A stretch of 44,206 nucleotides of DNA from Eubacterium aggregans (lineage in GTDB: Bacteria; Bacillota; Clostridia; Eubacteriales; Eubacteriaceae). Position numbers and translations under genes: made by a program. Positions 15,283-23,776 of the stretch are shown piece after piece. The stretch is taken from NCBI RefSeq assembly GCF_900107815.1, contig NZ_FNRK01000019.1, positions 1 through 44,206 of the forward strand. The letters run 5' to 3'. The notes below the pieces were generated by a model. It did not search any database, was not told the origin of the DNA, and was given only the letters and a program-made list of their open reading frames with translations. Within the stretch, counting starts at the first letter, position 1, and every line of letters starts with the position of its first letter.

Positions 15283-16530
15283 ATGGATATGCAGCAATAT
15301 GCAGATATCGTATGGGTGTTCCTGGGAGCTGCCCTGGTTATGTTTATGCAGCCGGGCTTCGCCATGGTGGAAACAGGCTTTACCCGGGCTAAAAACGCCG
15401 GGAACATCATTATGAAGAACTTTGTGGATTACATGATTGGTTCAATTCTTTTCCTCTGTGTGGGCTTTGCCGTCATGTTTGGCGGGGATGGTGCCTTCAT
15501 TGGAACGTCAGGCTTCTTTAATCCGACATCCATCCAGGTGGTGGATAATATTCCCCCAGAACTCTATATATTCTTTCAGACGGTGTTCTGCGCCACCGCG
15601 GCAACCATCGTTTCCGGGGCTGTGGCTGGGCGTACAAAGTTTACCGCCTACTGCGCGGTCTCTGCCTTCGTTAGTTTAATCATCTACCCGGTATCCGGAC
15701 ATTGGATCTGGGGTGGCGGCTTCTTAAGCCAGATGGGCTTTGTGGATTTTGCTGGCTCCACCGCCGTCCATTCGGTGGGGGGCTGGGTGGCCCTCATGGG
15801 TGCCATTATGGTCGGTCCCCGTATTGGTAAATATAACAAGGATGGCTCGGCCAATGCCATTCCCGGTCACTCTTTGACCCTTGGCGCTTTGGGTGTCTTT
15901 ATCCTCTGGTTTGCCTGGTTTGGATTTAACTGTGGTTCCACCATTGCGGTGACTGATGAAATTGGACATATCGCAATGACCACCAACCTGGCGGCAGCGG
16001 CCGGTGGCCTGACGGTCATGTTCTTTACCTGGTTCCGGTACAAAAAACCAGATGTCTCGATGACCTTAAATGGTGTCCTCGCTGGGCTGGTGGGGATTAC
16101 CGCTGGCTGCCAGGTCATTACCCTCTGGGGGTCGATCTGGGTTGGTGTTCTTTCTGGCATTGCCGTATCCTTACTGGTTCCCTTTATTGATAGTCAATGC
16201 AGGATTGATGATCCTGTTGGTGCCATTTCGGTACACGGTGGCTGTGGGGTTCTCGGCACCCTGTTAGTCGGTCTCTTTGCCAACTATATGCCAGGTACGG
16301 AAGATGCCGTCGTCGGTCTGTTCTACGGTGGTGGCTTTAACCTCTTTGGAGTTCAGTTCATTGGTGTCGTCTGTGTCGCCGCCTGGGCACTCATGACCTC
16401 GGGGATCTTCTTCCTCATCCTCAAGAAAGCCCACGGCCTGCGTGTTGAACGCATCGTTGAAATTGAAGGCTTAGACGTCCACGAACACGGCTGTGAAGCC
16501 TACGCCGACTTCGTTAGCCGGATCCAATAA
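15283..16530 (+). CDS. amt: Ammonium channel/transporter
   Basis: A 415-residue Amt/Mep/Rh family integral membrane protein with about 11 hydrophobic segments. The family start VWVFLGAALVMFMQPGFAMVETG and the two pore histidines, in STAVHSVGGWVAL and ISVHGGCGVLGTL, are present. It conducts NH4+/NH3 into the cell and would be gated by the PII protein encoded just upstream. The C-terminal tail VERIVEIEGLDVHEHGCEAY matches the cytosolic regulatory tail. Start ATG 15283 has a modest AGAGG site; an in-frame ATG at 15289 is an alternative. Confidence 0.96.
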   Translation: MDMQQYADIVWVFLGAALVMFMQPGFAMVETGFTRAKNAGNIIMKNFVDYMIGSILFLCVGFAVMFGGDGAFIGTSGFFNPTSIQVVDNIPPELYIFFQTVFCATAATIVSGAVAGRTKFTAYCAVSAFVSLIIYPVSGHWIWGGGFLSQMGFVDFAGSTAVHSVGGWVALMGAIMVGPRIGKYNKDGSANAIPGHSLTLGALGVFILWFAWFGFNCGSTIAVTDEIGHIAMTTNLAAAAGGLTVMFFTWFRYKKPDVSMTLNGVLAGLVGITAGCQVITLWGSIWVGVLSGIAVSLLVPFIDSQCRIDDPVGAISVHGGCGVLGTLLVGLFANYMPGTEDAVVGLFYGGGFNLFGVQFIGVVCVAAWALMTSGIFFLILKKAHGLRVERIVEIEGLDVHEHGCEAYADFVSRIQ

Positions 16531-16557
16531 TCAGATAAAATAAATTTGCTCTCCTTC

Positions 16558-16600
16558 ACACCCCCAGTATCCTATTAAGTGGTACAGGGGGTGTTTTTTT
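16558..16600 (+). terminator. Terminator of amt
   Basis: Stem ACACCCCC (16558-16565) with GGGGGTGT (16587-16594) and a T-run to 16600. Confidence 0.9.
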
Positions 16601-16607
16601 AAATCCC

Positions 16608-16636
16608 TTGTATCCCACCCCCAAATAACGTATACT
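16608..16636 (+). promoter_or_regulatory. Promoter of the ndk-flavoprotein operon
   Basis: TTGTAT (16608-16613), 17-bp spacer, TATACT (16631-16636), 30 bp before the ndk start codon. Confidence 0.7.
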
Positions 16637-16666
16637 GAAGAAAAGAAAGCCCAAAAGGAGGACACC

Positions 16667-17149
16667 ATGCAATCATATTGTTTCATTATATTTAAACCCG
16701 ATGCCCTTGAGCGGCATTTGGTTGGGCCCATTCTAAAGGATTTTAAGGAAGGGGGCTTTATCATCGAATTATTCGACCTTCGGGAGGTCACACCGGAGCT
16801 GATCCTTGAACATTATGAAGAGGTGATCCAGAAGCTGGGAGAAGATTTCAAGAAGCAGGTGCTGGACTATTTTGTGGGAAAGACCATGATCCCCGTCATC
16901 ATCGCCCAGGAGGGGCCGGATGCCATTGCCAACGCCCGGAAGTTAGTGGGGAATACCGATCCCTCCAAGGCTGGAGAGGATACCATTCGGGGCTATTACG
17001 GAGTGGATTCCCTGGCAGCGGCAGATGCCGAGGGGCGAATCGCTAAAAATCTTATCCATTGCTGTGACTCGGAAGGTGCCTTTAAACGGGAATCCCGTTT
17101 ATGGTTTGATGCCGATGTGTTTAACCCAGACGAAATGATGGAAGGCTGA
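16667..17149 (+). CDS. ndk: Nucleoside-diphosphate kinase (long variant)
   Basis: A 160-residue NDK-family protein; common bacterial Ndk has about 140. It would move the gamma-phosphate of ATP to NDPs through a phospho-histidine. The Lys-Pro-Asp motif FKPDALERHLVG (9-20), DTIRGYYG (105-112) and the active-site His131 in KNLIHCCDS are visible. The usual GSDS after the histidine is CCDS here, and about 12 residues (DSLAAADAEGRI) are inserted between the IRG motif and the active site. Start ATG follows AAAAGGAGG. The next gene starts one base after its stop. Confidence 0.85.
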   Translation: MQSYCFIIFKPDALERHLVGPILKDFKEGGFIIELFDLREVTPELILEHYEEVIQKLGEDFKKQVLDYFVGKTMIPVIIAQEGPDAIANARKLVGNTDPSKAGEDTIRGYYGVDSLAAADAEGRIAKNLIHCCDSEGAFKRESRLWFDADVFNPDEMMEG

Positions 17150-17150
17150 G

Positions 17151-18326
17151 ATGTCTCTGAATATCTACGATTTAATCATCATCGGTGGGGGCGCGGCAGG
17201 CATGGCCGCAGCTTTAGAGGCTGTGGGGCAGTACCCCGAGGCCCGGGTGGCTATTTTGGAAAAAAAAGATGCCCTGGGCAAAAAGCTCCGGGCAACGGGA
17301 AATGGCCGTTGTAATTTATCCAATGGGGCCATTCCCGGGGTGGATAAAACCATTGCTTTCTTTGAGGATCAGGGCATACCGGTGCGGTCGGATGATACCG
17401 GCAGACTCTATCCCTTCTCAGAAAGCGCACCAGGCGTGGCGGAGACCCTGGCCCGGAGAATACAAACGGCTGGTATTCAGGTGTTTACGGAGGCGGCGGT
17501 TGTCGCCATGACCCGGAAGGGGGAGGGATTTCATCTTAAAACAGAGGATCAGAGCTACACGGCCCGCCGAGTTCTGCTCGCCACAGGGGGAAAAGCCGGG
17601 CCAGCCTATGGGTGCTCTGGGGACGGCTACACCCTGGCCAAGTCCCTGGGACATCAGGTGACCAAAACCCTGCCAGTCTTAACTGGGGTGATCTGTGAGG
17701 ATCTGCCTAAGGCCCTTAAGGGGGTGCGGGTAAAGGGACGGCTTACCCTTTATTGGGAGGAAGAGCCTGTTTTTGTGGAGGCCGGGGAAGTCCAATTGAC
17801 GGACTACGGTATCTCGGGGATTTGCGTCTTTAATTTAAGCCGATATCTGGTCTATCGGGATGAAAGACGACTATCCCCCTATACCATCACCCTGGATATT
17901 TACCCCGGAGAATCCTTTTATCCCTTCTTGATGAAACAGTACGACTATTTTGGGGAGAGCCATTGTCTTGACCTCCTTGGTGGGATGTTAAAACCGCCCC
18001 TAGCCAAGTGGGTGCTCAGCCAATGGGGAATGACGGGGATGCAGCCCCTAAAAGACTGTACCCCAGAGGATTTTGCCCGATTGGAGGAATGTCTCCACGC
18101 CCTGGTGATGAAGCCCTCGGGGGTGATGGGCTTTAAGATGGCCCAGTGCACTGCTGGTGGAATCCCTTGGGATGAGGTCAACCCACGCACCCTTGAATCC
18201 CGGCTGGTGCCGGGGCTTTATTTTGCTGGAGAAATTTTGGATTATGACGGCCCCTGTGGTGGCTATAATCTGGATTATGCCTTCCGAACCGGACGTCAGG
18301 CGGCGGTTGCCGCCCTTTCAAAGTAG
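17151..18326 (+). CDS. HI0933/BaiN-family flavoprotein oxidoreductase
   Basis: A 391-residue FAD-dependent protein. The N-terminal dinucleotide motif DLIIIGGGAAGMAAALEA, the segment KKLRATGNGRCNLSN, the motif LLATGGKAGPAYGCSGDGY and the C-terminal GLYFAGEILDYDGPCGGYN with FAD contacts are diagnostic of this family. Members include BaiN (bile-acid-related) and others labelled aminoacetone oxidase, but most have no proven substrate. It is translationally coupled to ndk (1-base gap) and lies 11 bp before another flavoprotein gene. Confidence 0.88.
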   Translation: MSLNIYDLIIIGGGAAGMAAALEAVGQYPEARVAILEKKDALGKKLRATGNGRCNLSNGAIPGVDKTIAFFEDQGIPVRSDDTGRLYPFSESAPGVAETLARRIQTAGIQVFTEAAVVAMTRKGEGFHLKTEDQSYTARRVLLATGGKAGPAYGCSGDGYTLAKSLGHQVTKTLPVLTGVICEDLPKALKGVRVKGRLTLYWEEEPVFVEAGEVQLTDYGISGICVFNLSRYLVYRDERRLSPYTITLDIYPGESFYPFLMKQYDYFGESHCLDLLGGMLKPPLAKWVLSQWGMTGMQPLKDCTPEDFARLEECLHALVMKPSGVMGFKMAQCTAGGIPWDEVNPRTLESRLVPGLYFAGEILDYDGPCGGYNLDYAFRTGRQAAVAALSK

Positions 18327-18337
18327 ATGGAGACACA

Positions 18338-19912
18338 ATGAAAAAGACCCGCTATCGTATCAATAATATCAAACTGAATATCAAAGAAGATTGGTCCCTT
18401 ATTCCAAGAAAAATAGAAAAGATCTGTGGCCTGCCCCAGGATACCTTGGGCCCAGGGGAGTTCACCGTCAGAAAAGAATCCATTGACGCCCGGGAGCAAT
18501 CCGATATCCGGCTGGTCTATACCGTGGATTTCAGCACCGCCCTGCCCCTGAGAGGCAAGGGAAAGAAAACTGCCCAGCCCATTAAAAAGCAAAAGAACCC
18601 AGCCATTGTGCCCGGGCAGGAACCGCTCACTGGCCGACCGGTGGTGGTGGGGTTTGGTCCCTGCGGCCTTTTTGCCGCCCTGTATTTGGCAGAGGCGGGC
18701 TACGCCCCCATCGTCCTGGAACGGGGTGGGGATATGGTCAAGCGGGTAAAGGATGTGGCGGCCTTTTGGACAGAGGGTCACCTCAATCCCGAATCCAACG
18801 TCCTCTTTGGGGAGGGCGGTGCGGGCACCTTCTCCGATGGTAAACTCACCACGGGGACCAAGGACCCTCGGATTCGAAGGGTGTTAGAGGCTTTTGTTCA
18901 AGCCGGGGCACCGGAAGATATTCTCTATAAGCAAAAGCCCCACATCGGCACGGATGTTCTGAGGGCCGTGGTAGTGACCCTGCGCCGTCGCATTGAGGCG
19001 GCTGGGGGTGAGATCCGTTTTAACACAAAGGTGACAGGCCTCCAGGTGACGGATTCCGGGGAGGTCTGCGGGGTAGAAGTCCTCAAAGACGGAAAAGAGA
19101 GCAGCCTTTCCAGCAGCAGCGTCATCCTGGCCCTGGGGCACTCCGCACGGGATACCTTCGCCATGCTAAAAGGGGCGAATATCCCCATGGAGCAAAAGCC
19201 CTTTTCCATAGGGGTGCGCATGGAGCATCCCCAAGCCCTCATCGATCATTCCCAATATGGGGATACCCAGGGATTACCCGCTGCGGATTATAAGCTGAGC
19301 TATCGGGGTGCAAATGGCCGGGGTGTATATTCCTTCTGCATGTGCCCCGGGGGTGAGGTCATTACGGCATCGACCCAACCGGGTCTGGTGTGCGTCAACG
19401 GCATGAGCAATCGTGCCAGAAATAGCGGCACCGCCAACGCCGGGATTTTATGCGATGTCCGCCCCTCGGATTTTGAATCCGAGGATGTCCTGGCGGGCAT
19501 CGCCTTCCAGGAACATTGGGAAGGCCTGGCCTATGAAAATGGCGGAGGGGCCTTTAAAGCACCGACTTGTTCCTGGAAGGATTTTCAGGAAGCGACAGAA
19601 GCGGGTCAGCGGGTGAGGGCTTGCCTGCCGGAATTTGCAGTGGAGGGACTATTGGAAGCCATCCCAGTCTTTGGGAAACGCATAGTGGGCTTTGATGGAG
19701 AAGAGGCCCGTCTCACGGCAGTGGAAACCCGGAGTTCCTCGCCAGTGCGTATCCTCAGGGGTGGGGATTATCAAAGTACAGTGGGGGGGCTGTATCCTGC
19801 CGGAGAAGGGGCGGGGTATGCCGGTGGAATTACCTCCGCGGCCTGTGATGGCCTGCGGGTGGCTGAATCCGTGGTGGCCCGGTTTGCACCTCCGGTTGTG
19901 GTCCGAAAATAG
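18338..19912 (+). CDS. Uncharacterised FAD-dependent dehydrogenase (COG2509 type)
   Basis: A 524-residue protein. An N-terminal region of about 90 residues (RYRINNIKLNIKEDWS) precedes the FAD domain motif VVVGFGPCGLFAALYLAEAG. Further family marks are LFGEGGAGTFSDGKLTTGTKD, FSIGVRMEHPQALIDHSQYG and the C-terminal GLYPAGEGAGYAGGITSAACDG. The family is widespread in anaerobic Firmicutes; its reaction is not known to me. It follows the HI0933-type gene by 11 bp and the MBL gene begins 27 bp later, so the four genes from ndk look like one transcript. Confidence 0.87.
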   Translation: MKKTRYRINNIKLNIKEDWSLIPRKIEKICGLPQDTLGPGEFTVRKESIDAREQSDIRLVYTVDFSTALPLRGKGKKTAQPIKKQKNPAIVPGQEPLTGRPVVVGFGPCGLFAALYLAEAGYAPIVLERGGDMVKRVKDVAAFWTEGHLNPESNVLFGEGGAGTFSDGKLTTGTKDPRIRRVLEAFVQAGAPEDILYKQKPHIGTDVLRAVVVTLRRRIEAAGGEIRFNTKVTGLQVTDSGEVCGVEVLKDGKESSLSSSSVILALGHSARDTFAMLKGANIPMEQKPFSIGVRMEHPQALIDHSQYGDTQGLPAADYKLSYRGANGRGVYSFCMCPGGEVITASTQPGLVCVNGMSNRARNSGTANAGILCDVRPSDFESEDVLAGIAFQEHWEGLAYENGGGAFKAPTCSWKDFQEATEAGQRVRACLPEFAVEGLLEAIPVFGKRIVGFDGEEARLTAVETRSSSPVRILRGGDYQSTVGGLYPAGEGAGYAGGITSAACDGLRVAESVVARFAPPVVVRK

Positions 19913-19939
19913 CGAAACAAATGGGTGAAGGAGGACAAA

Positions 19940-20776
19940 ATGGAGATTATCACACTCATTGAAAATCATCCTGGAAGGGATAAACGCCTGGCTTTTGAGC
20001 ACGGCTTTTCCCTGTATATCGATACAGGGACTTCAAAAATTCTCTTTGACACGGGACAATCCGGGGATTTTGTGGAAAATGCTTGGTATTTGGGCGTGGA
20101 TTTGTCCCAGTTGACCCATATTGTTTTAAGCCATGGCCATTACGATCATAGCGGGGGACTGATGCCCCTTTTAAAGGCCGTGGATATCACGGCGCCCCTT
20201 TATTATGGCAAAGGTTATTTTCGTGGAAAATACCGTGGAAAGTTGGATGAGGACGGCCGGGCCAGAAATCCCCGGTTTATTGGAAATGGCTTTACCAAAG
20301 AGCAACTTGTGGCAGCTGGGGCAACCCTGATGGAGGTGGATTTCCCGGTGAGGACCATTGCCCCTAATCTCTATCTTTTTCAGCATTTCCCGCTGGTTCA
20401 GGGGTACGAACCCCTAGACCAGCGATTTCGGCTGGAGGACGGCAGTGTCGATTCCTTTGGGGATGAAATTGCCCTGGGCATTGGGACTCCCAGCGGACTG
20501 ATTCTGATTTCAGGATGCGCCCATCGGGGAATTGTCAATATGGTCTCGGCGGCGATAGCGGCGGTGGAGATGCCCCTCCGGGGAATAATCGGGGGAACCC
20601 ATCTCATTCATTGCAGTCCGGATCGCCTGGATGCTACCATCACAGCACTTTCCGCATTACACCCCCAGTTCATGGCCGTTTCCCACTGCACGGGGGAGGA
20701 TAACCTGGAGCGGCTGCGCACCGCCTTTGGGGAGTCCTTCATTATGAATGTTACGGGGAATCGGATGCGTTTATAA
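19940..20776 (+). CDS. Metallo-beta-lactamase fold hydrolase (COG1237 type)
   Basis: A 278-residue MBL-fold protein. The metal motif LSHGHYDHSGG (HxHxDH) and later histidines in GCAHRGIVN and VSHCTGED are visible. It resembles COG1237 proteins, annotated after the methanogen dihydropterin/RFAP synthase family, but function in bacteria is not settled. ATG 19940 is the start; the in-frame GTG at 19925 overlaps the AAGGAGG site (19928-19934) that serves 19940. It is the last gene of the operon begun by ndk. Confidence 0.87.
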   Translation: MEIITLIENHPGRDKRLAFEHGFSLYIDTGTSKILFDTGQSGDFVENAWYLGVDLSQLTHIVLSHGHYDHSGGLMPLLKAVDITAPLYYGKGYFRGKYRGKLDEDGRARNPRFIGNGFTKEQLVAAGATLMEVDFPVRTIAPNLYLFQHFPLVQGYEPLDQRFRLEDGSVDSFGDEIALGIGTPSGLILISGCAHRGIVNMVSAAIAAVEMPLRGIIGGTHLIHCSPDRLDATITALSALHPQFMAVSHCTGEDNLERLRTAFGESFIMNVTGNRMRL

Positions 20777-20784
20777 GGCAATAA

Positions 20785-20820
20785 AAAGCGGGGCAGTCCA
20801 ATAAGGATCTGCCCCGCTTT
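20785..20820. terminator. Bidirectional terminator between MBL gene and HEFFH gene
   Basis: A 12-bp perfect stem (20785-20796 with 20809-20820), rich in GC inside and A/T at the ends. It lies between two converging genes. Confidence 0.88.
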
Positions 20821-20824
20821 GGAT

Positions 20825-21934
20825 TTACGCGGTAATTTCCACCCGAGTTAAACACAGATGGCGGATTTCGGACATGAATTGATAGGCCTTGCCCATATCC
20901 CTCAGGGAGAGGGCGAACACCTGTTTAAAGGCACTTTCTTCCAGACCATTGGCATATTTCTGATACAGAGAGTTGATGGTGGCCGCTTCCCGGGGGGCCA
21001 GCTCACCTTTAAAGCACAAAGGGGTCTGGTTTGACTCATGGTAGTGCACCGGGGTGCTGTCGTCGGAAAGTAGCTCGAAAAGCTTGAGGTAATTGGCCCC
21101 GAAGTAAGGGTTACCAGGAAAGGCCCCCAGGGTCTCTGGTGTACCGTCAAAATATCGGGCCAGGCTTTCTACCACGGCTAAGTCCTCCTGGAAGGAATGG
21201 GAATAATTCAGCCATCGGCCCTGGCAGGCCTTGATACAGGAGTAATGGACGAAGTGAAAAAACTCATGGCGCACCACATCCACGGCATCGGCGCCGTAGG
21301 TCAGCAAGGCATCGCTGTAAATCTCGATGGTAGAATATTCTTCCTGAACCAGCTCCTGGGGGAGAAAATTACCCAGGATGGAGGGGGGCAGTACAAAGAT
21401 TCGATCTAAAACCAGTAGAATGGAAAGCAGGGATTTAAACAAATCCCTGCCCGGATTTTGCTTAAGATGGGCAGCTTGCTCCAGGCTGAAATAGTGGCTG
21501 AACTCTGTGCGAATCCGGGTGACGGTGGCAGGGCAAACATCCCCCTGTAAATCCCGAAGTATCTGCTCCAGGGCATCGGGCAGCGATTCCCAGAAGGGGT
21601 AATCCGGAAGATGGCGGCTTTTACCTAAAATTGTGGTAATTTGCTGGCAGGCTGAATCGATAGCCTCCAGATACTCGGTGTTGACCTTATCCTGAAGGGG
21701 AATGAAGTCCATCCGGCGATATCCGGGAATGAGGACAAAACGAACCTGGCAGCTGCCAAGGGTAATGGTATCCTCATTAAAGGTAATGGCAGACATCTCG
21801 GCAGGGAGGGCCTCCCCCAGACGATTAACGAGCATGGGAAAAATGGTACTGGTTAACCAGTGCTCAAAATGGGTATTAAAATCCTGAGCGACCCGATGGG
21901 GAACGGCAGGGTCGATGATGAGATAGTTTTTCAT
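20825..21934 (-). CDS. Unrecognised protein with HEFFH zinc-protease motif
   Basis: A 369-residue protein with no signal peptide and no family I recognise. One strong motif is present: VVRHEFFHFVH, with HEFFH at residues 223-227, and a Glu at 256 in AVVESLARYFDG. HExxH plus a Glu about 30 residues later is the gluzincin zinc-peptidase pattern. The rest is mostly helical-looking and acidic. The Met at 21934 is preceded by GGAGAAAAGCC, an acceptable site. It is a lone minus-strand gene between terminators. A cytosolic metallopeptidase is the best guess, resting on the motif only. Confidence 0.7.
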   Translation of the reverse strand: MKNYLIIDPAVPHRVAQDFNTHFEHWLTSTIFPMLVNRLGEALPAEMSAITFNEDTITLGSCQVRFVLIPGYRRMDFIPLQDKVNTEYLEAIDSACQQITTILGKSRHLPDYPFWESLPDALEQILRDLQGDVCPATVTRIRTEFSHYFSLEQAAHLKQNPGRDLFKSLLSILLVLDRIFVLPPSILGNFLPQELVQEEYSTIEIYSDALLTYGADAVDVVRHEFFHFVHYSCIKACQGRWLNYSHSFQEDLAVVESLARYFDGTPETLGAFPGNPYFGANYLKLFELLSDDSTPVHYHESNQTPLCFKGELAPREAATINSLYQKYANGLEESAFKQVFALSLRDMGKAYQFMSEIRHLCLTRVEITA

Positions 21935-22076
21935 GGCTTTTCTCCACTTTATAATTGTTTTTATTATATCATGGAATCATGGCAATAAAAAGGGTTCAGA
22001 GTGGCCCTTTTCGGACATTATTTAGCCATGGAAAAAGAGATGGCCATGGGCCTTAACAATCGTGTCTATCGACATT

Positions 22077-22119
22077 AAAAAAATCATCCAATGAACTAAC
22101 GGTCATTGGATGATTTTTT
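22077..22119 (-). terminator. Terminator of the iron-type alcohol dehydrogenase gene
   Basis: A 17-bp stem (22078-22094 with 22103-22119), A-rich at the left and T-rich at the right, 12 bp past the adh stop. It can act in both directions. Confidence 0.88.
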
Positions 22120-22130
22120 TAATGGTATCT

Positions 22131-23336
22131 CTAATCTGTTAAAAGCTTTCCAAGGATTTCCACGCATTGGTTGTAATTCATAATCCGGGGGACCGGATAG
22201 GTCGGGTTGGCCTCAGCTAGGATATGCCGGGCTAAATCCGGGACATCCTCCACCTTCAGGGCGTCAATGGTTCTGGGGATGCCCATATGGATGTTCATTT
22301 GCCGAATCTTATCGATGAGAAGCTCCGCCAGTTCAGAATCACTGAGGCTGGCATCGCCTAAACCAGCGGCATAGGCCAGCTCCGCCAGCTTGGCAGAAGC
22401 GTTTTCTTTGGAGAAATGAAGGACATGGGGCAGAACTGTGGCACAGAGCTGTCCATGGGGTAAGCCGTAGGCCCCGCCTAAAGCGTGGGCGATGGCATGG
22501 GTATAGCCAATGTAAGCCCGGGTGAAGGCCAGACCGGCATTGTGGGATGCCACCAGCAGGCTTTGACGCAGTTCCATGTTATGGCCATCATCATAAGCAG
22601 CCTCTAAATCCTCCAGAATGGTTTTAACGGCAGCGGTGGCCTTTTCTTTAACATAAGGTGTATCGTACCAGCCAATATACGCTTCAATGGCGTGGGTGAG
22701 GGCGTCCATTCCGCCTTCAGCGGTTAACTGGGGAGAAAGCGCTAAGGTGAGCTCGGCATCCAGCACAGTGGCAAGGGGAATCAGCTTGGTATCGGCAATA
22801 CTGAATTTATCATGGGTTTGGGCATTGGTGATGACCGCGGCAATGGAGGCTTCACTGCCCGATCCTGCTGTGGTGGGAATAGCAAAGAAAGGGGGGAGCT
22901 TATGCCGAAGCTTAAAGAGCCCTTTCATCCGTTCAATGGGGATGTCATTGGTGACCTTTGCGGCAGTAATTTTAGCACAATCTAAAGCGGAACCACCCCC
23001 AAAACCGACAATACCATCGCAGCCATCGTGGTAGTATTGGGAAAGGGCCGCGGCAATTTCTTCAAGGGTGGGGTCTGGGCCCCGATCGGTAAAAAGTGAA
23101 AAGTTAATACCCTGGGCCAGGAGTCCATCGAGGAAATCATCTAGGACGCCAGCGTCCACCAAGTGCTTTCCACTAATGATGAGAACATTGGATACACCAG
23201 TGGTCATCATGACTTCAGGAAAACGACGTACCATACCCAGTCCTATCAAAGCAGGAGGCTCTGGAATTTTAATACTGCCGAGGGCTGTCCGGGTGATAAG
23301 ATGGTTCGTTCGATATGCGATATCGTGGAATTTCAT
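22131..23336 (-). CDS. Iron-containing (group III) alcohol dehydrogenase
   Basis: A 401-residue NAD(P)-dependent metal alcohol dehydrogenase. The nucleotide motif GFGGGSALDCAK, the segment PTTAGSGSEAS, and the metal ligands in GGMDALTHAIEAY (Asp, His) and in HAIAHALGGAYGLPHGQ (two His) are all visible. The family reduces aldehydes or oxidises alcohols and diols; which substrate is used here cannot be read from sequence. Start ATG follows TTAGGAGG. A TATAAT lies about 35 bp upstream on the minus strand. It stands alone between its terminator and a small membrane protein gene. Confidence 0.92.
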   Translation of the reverse strand: MKFHDIAYRTNHLITRTALGSIKIPEPPALIGLGMVRRFPEVMMTTGVSNVLIISGKHLVDAGVLDDFLDGLLAQGINFSLFTDRGPDPTLEEIAAALSQYYHDGCDGIVGFGGGSALDCAKITAAKVTNDIPIERMKGLFKLRHKLPPFFAIPTTAGSGSEASIAAVITNAQTHDKFSIADTKLIPLATVLDAELTLALSPQLTAEGGMDALTHAIEAYIGWYDTPYVKEKATAAVKTILEDLEAAYDDGHNMELRQSLLVASHNAGLAFTRAYIGYTHAIAHALGGAYGLPHGQLCATVLPHVLHFSKENASAKLAELAYAAGLGDASLSDSELAELLIDKIRQMNIHMGIPRTIDALKVEDVPDLARHILAEANPTYPVPRIMNYNQCVEILGKLLTD

Positions 23337-23422
23337 GGTTGCCTCCTAAATCTTTTTCATCTTATTGTAATTATAACATGAAATATGAAAAAGAAAAGAA
23401 TAGCGATGGGAATTAAGAATTT

Positions 23423-23647
23423 CTAATACTTGTAAAACCCCTGGAAACCCCTAAACACAGCGGGTATGGAGCGAATAAAGGATACATAGGCACCACCGGT
23501 AATGGTATGGAAGGTTACGGCCATTACAATGACCAGAAAAAGGGTGACGAGGTATAGCTGGAAACGTCGGGAATGGAGAATGACATCCCAAAGACATTGC
23601 CAGAATGAGCATTGCGCTGTACATTGCGTTGAATTTGAATGCGTCAT
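23423..23647 (-). CDS. Small single-pass membrane protein
   Basis: A 74-residue reading frame with a GAGAGAGGA site eight bases before its ATG. The N-terminal part holds three cysteines (CTAQCSFWQC), a basic stretch HSRRFQ follows, and one clear membrane span lies at about 31-50 (LYLVTLFLVIVMAVTFHT). The C-terminal part is polar and aromatic. I recognise no family. It is supported by the ribosome binding site and the hydrophobic segment only; nothing else of note lies in 23337-23776 apart from the terminator described next. Confidence 0.5.
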   Translation of the reverse strand: MTHSNSTQCTAQCSFWQCLWDVILHSRRFQLYLVTLFLVIVMAVTFHTITGGAYVSFIRSIPAVFRGFQGFYKY

Positions 23648-23746
23648 AGCATTTCCTCTCTCTAATTTTTATTTAATAATACCTTAAGAATGTGATGGCT
23701 GTATGATATTCGAGTGAAATGCTTGTAAAATCTGCGTTTAATTAAA

Positions 23747-23767
23747 AAAACCGCACGGGGCGGCTTT
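23747..23767 (-). terminator. Terminator of the amidohydrolase-kinase-SGNH operon
   Basis: On the minus strand a stem pairing GCCGC with GCGGT-like bases (one mismatch) is followed by seven T. It lies 10 bp past the SGNH gene stop. Confidence 0.65.
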
Positions 23768-23776
23768 CTTAATCCA

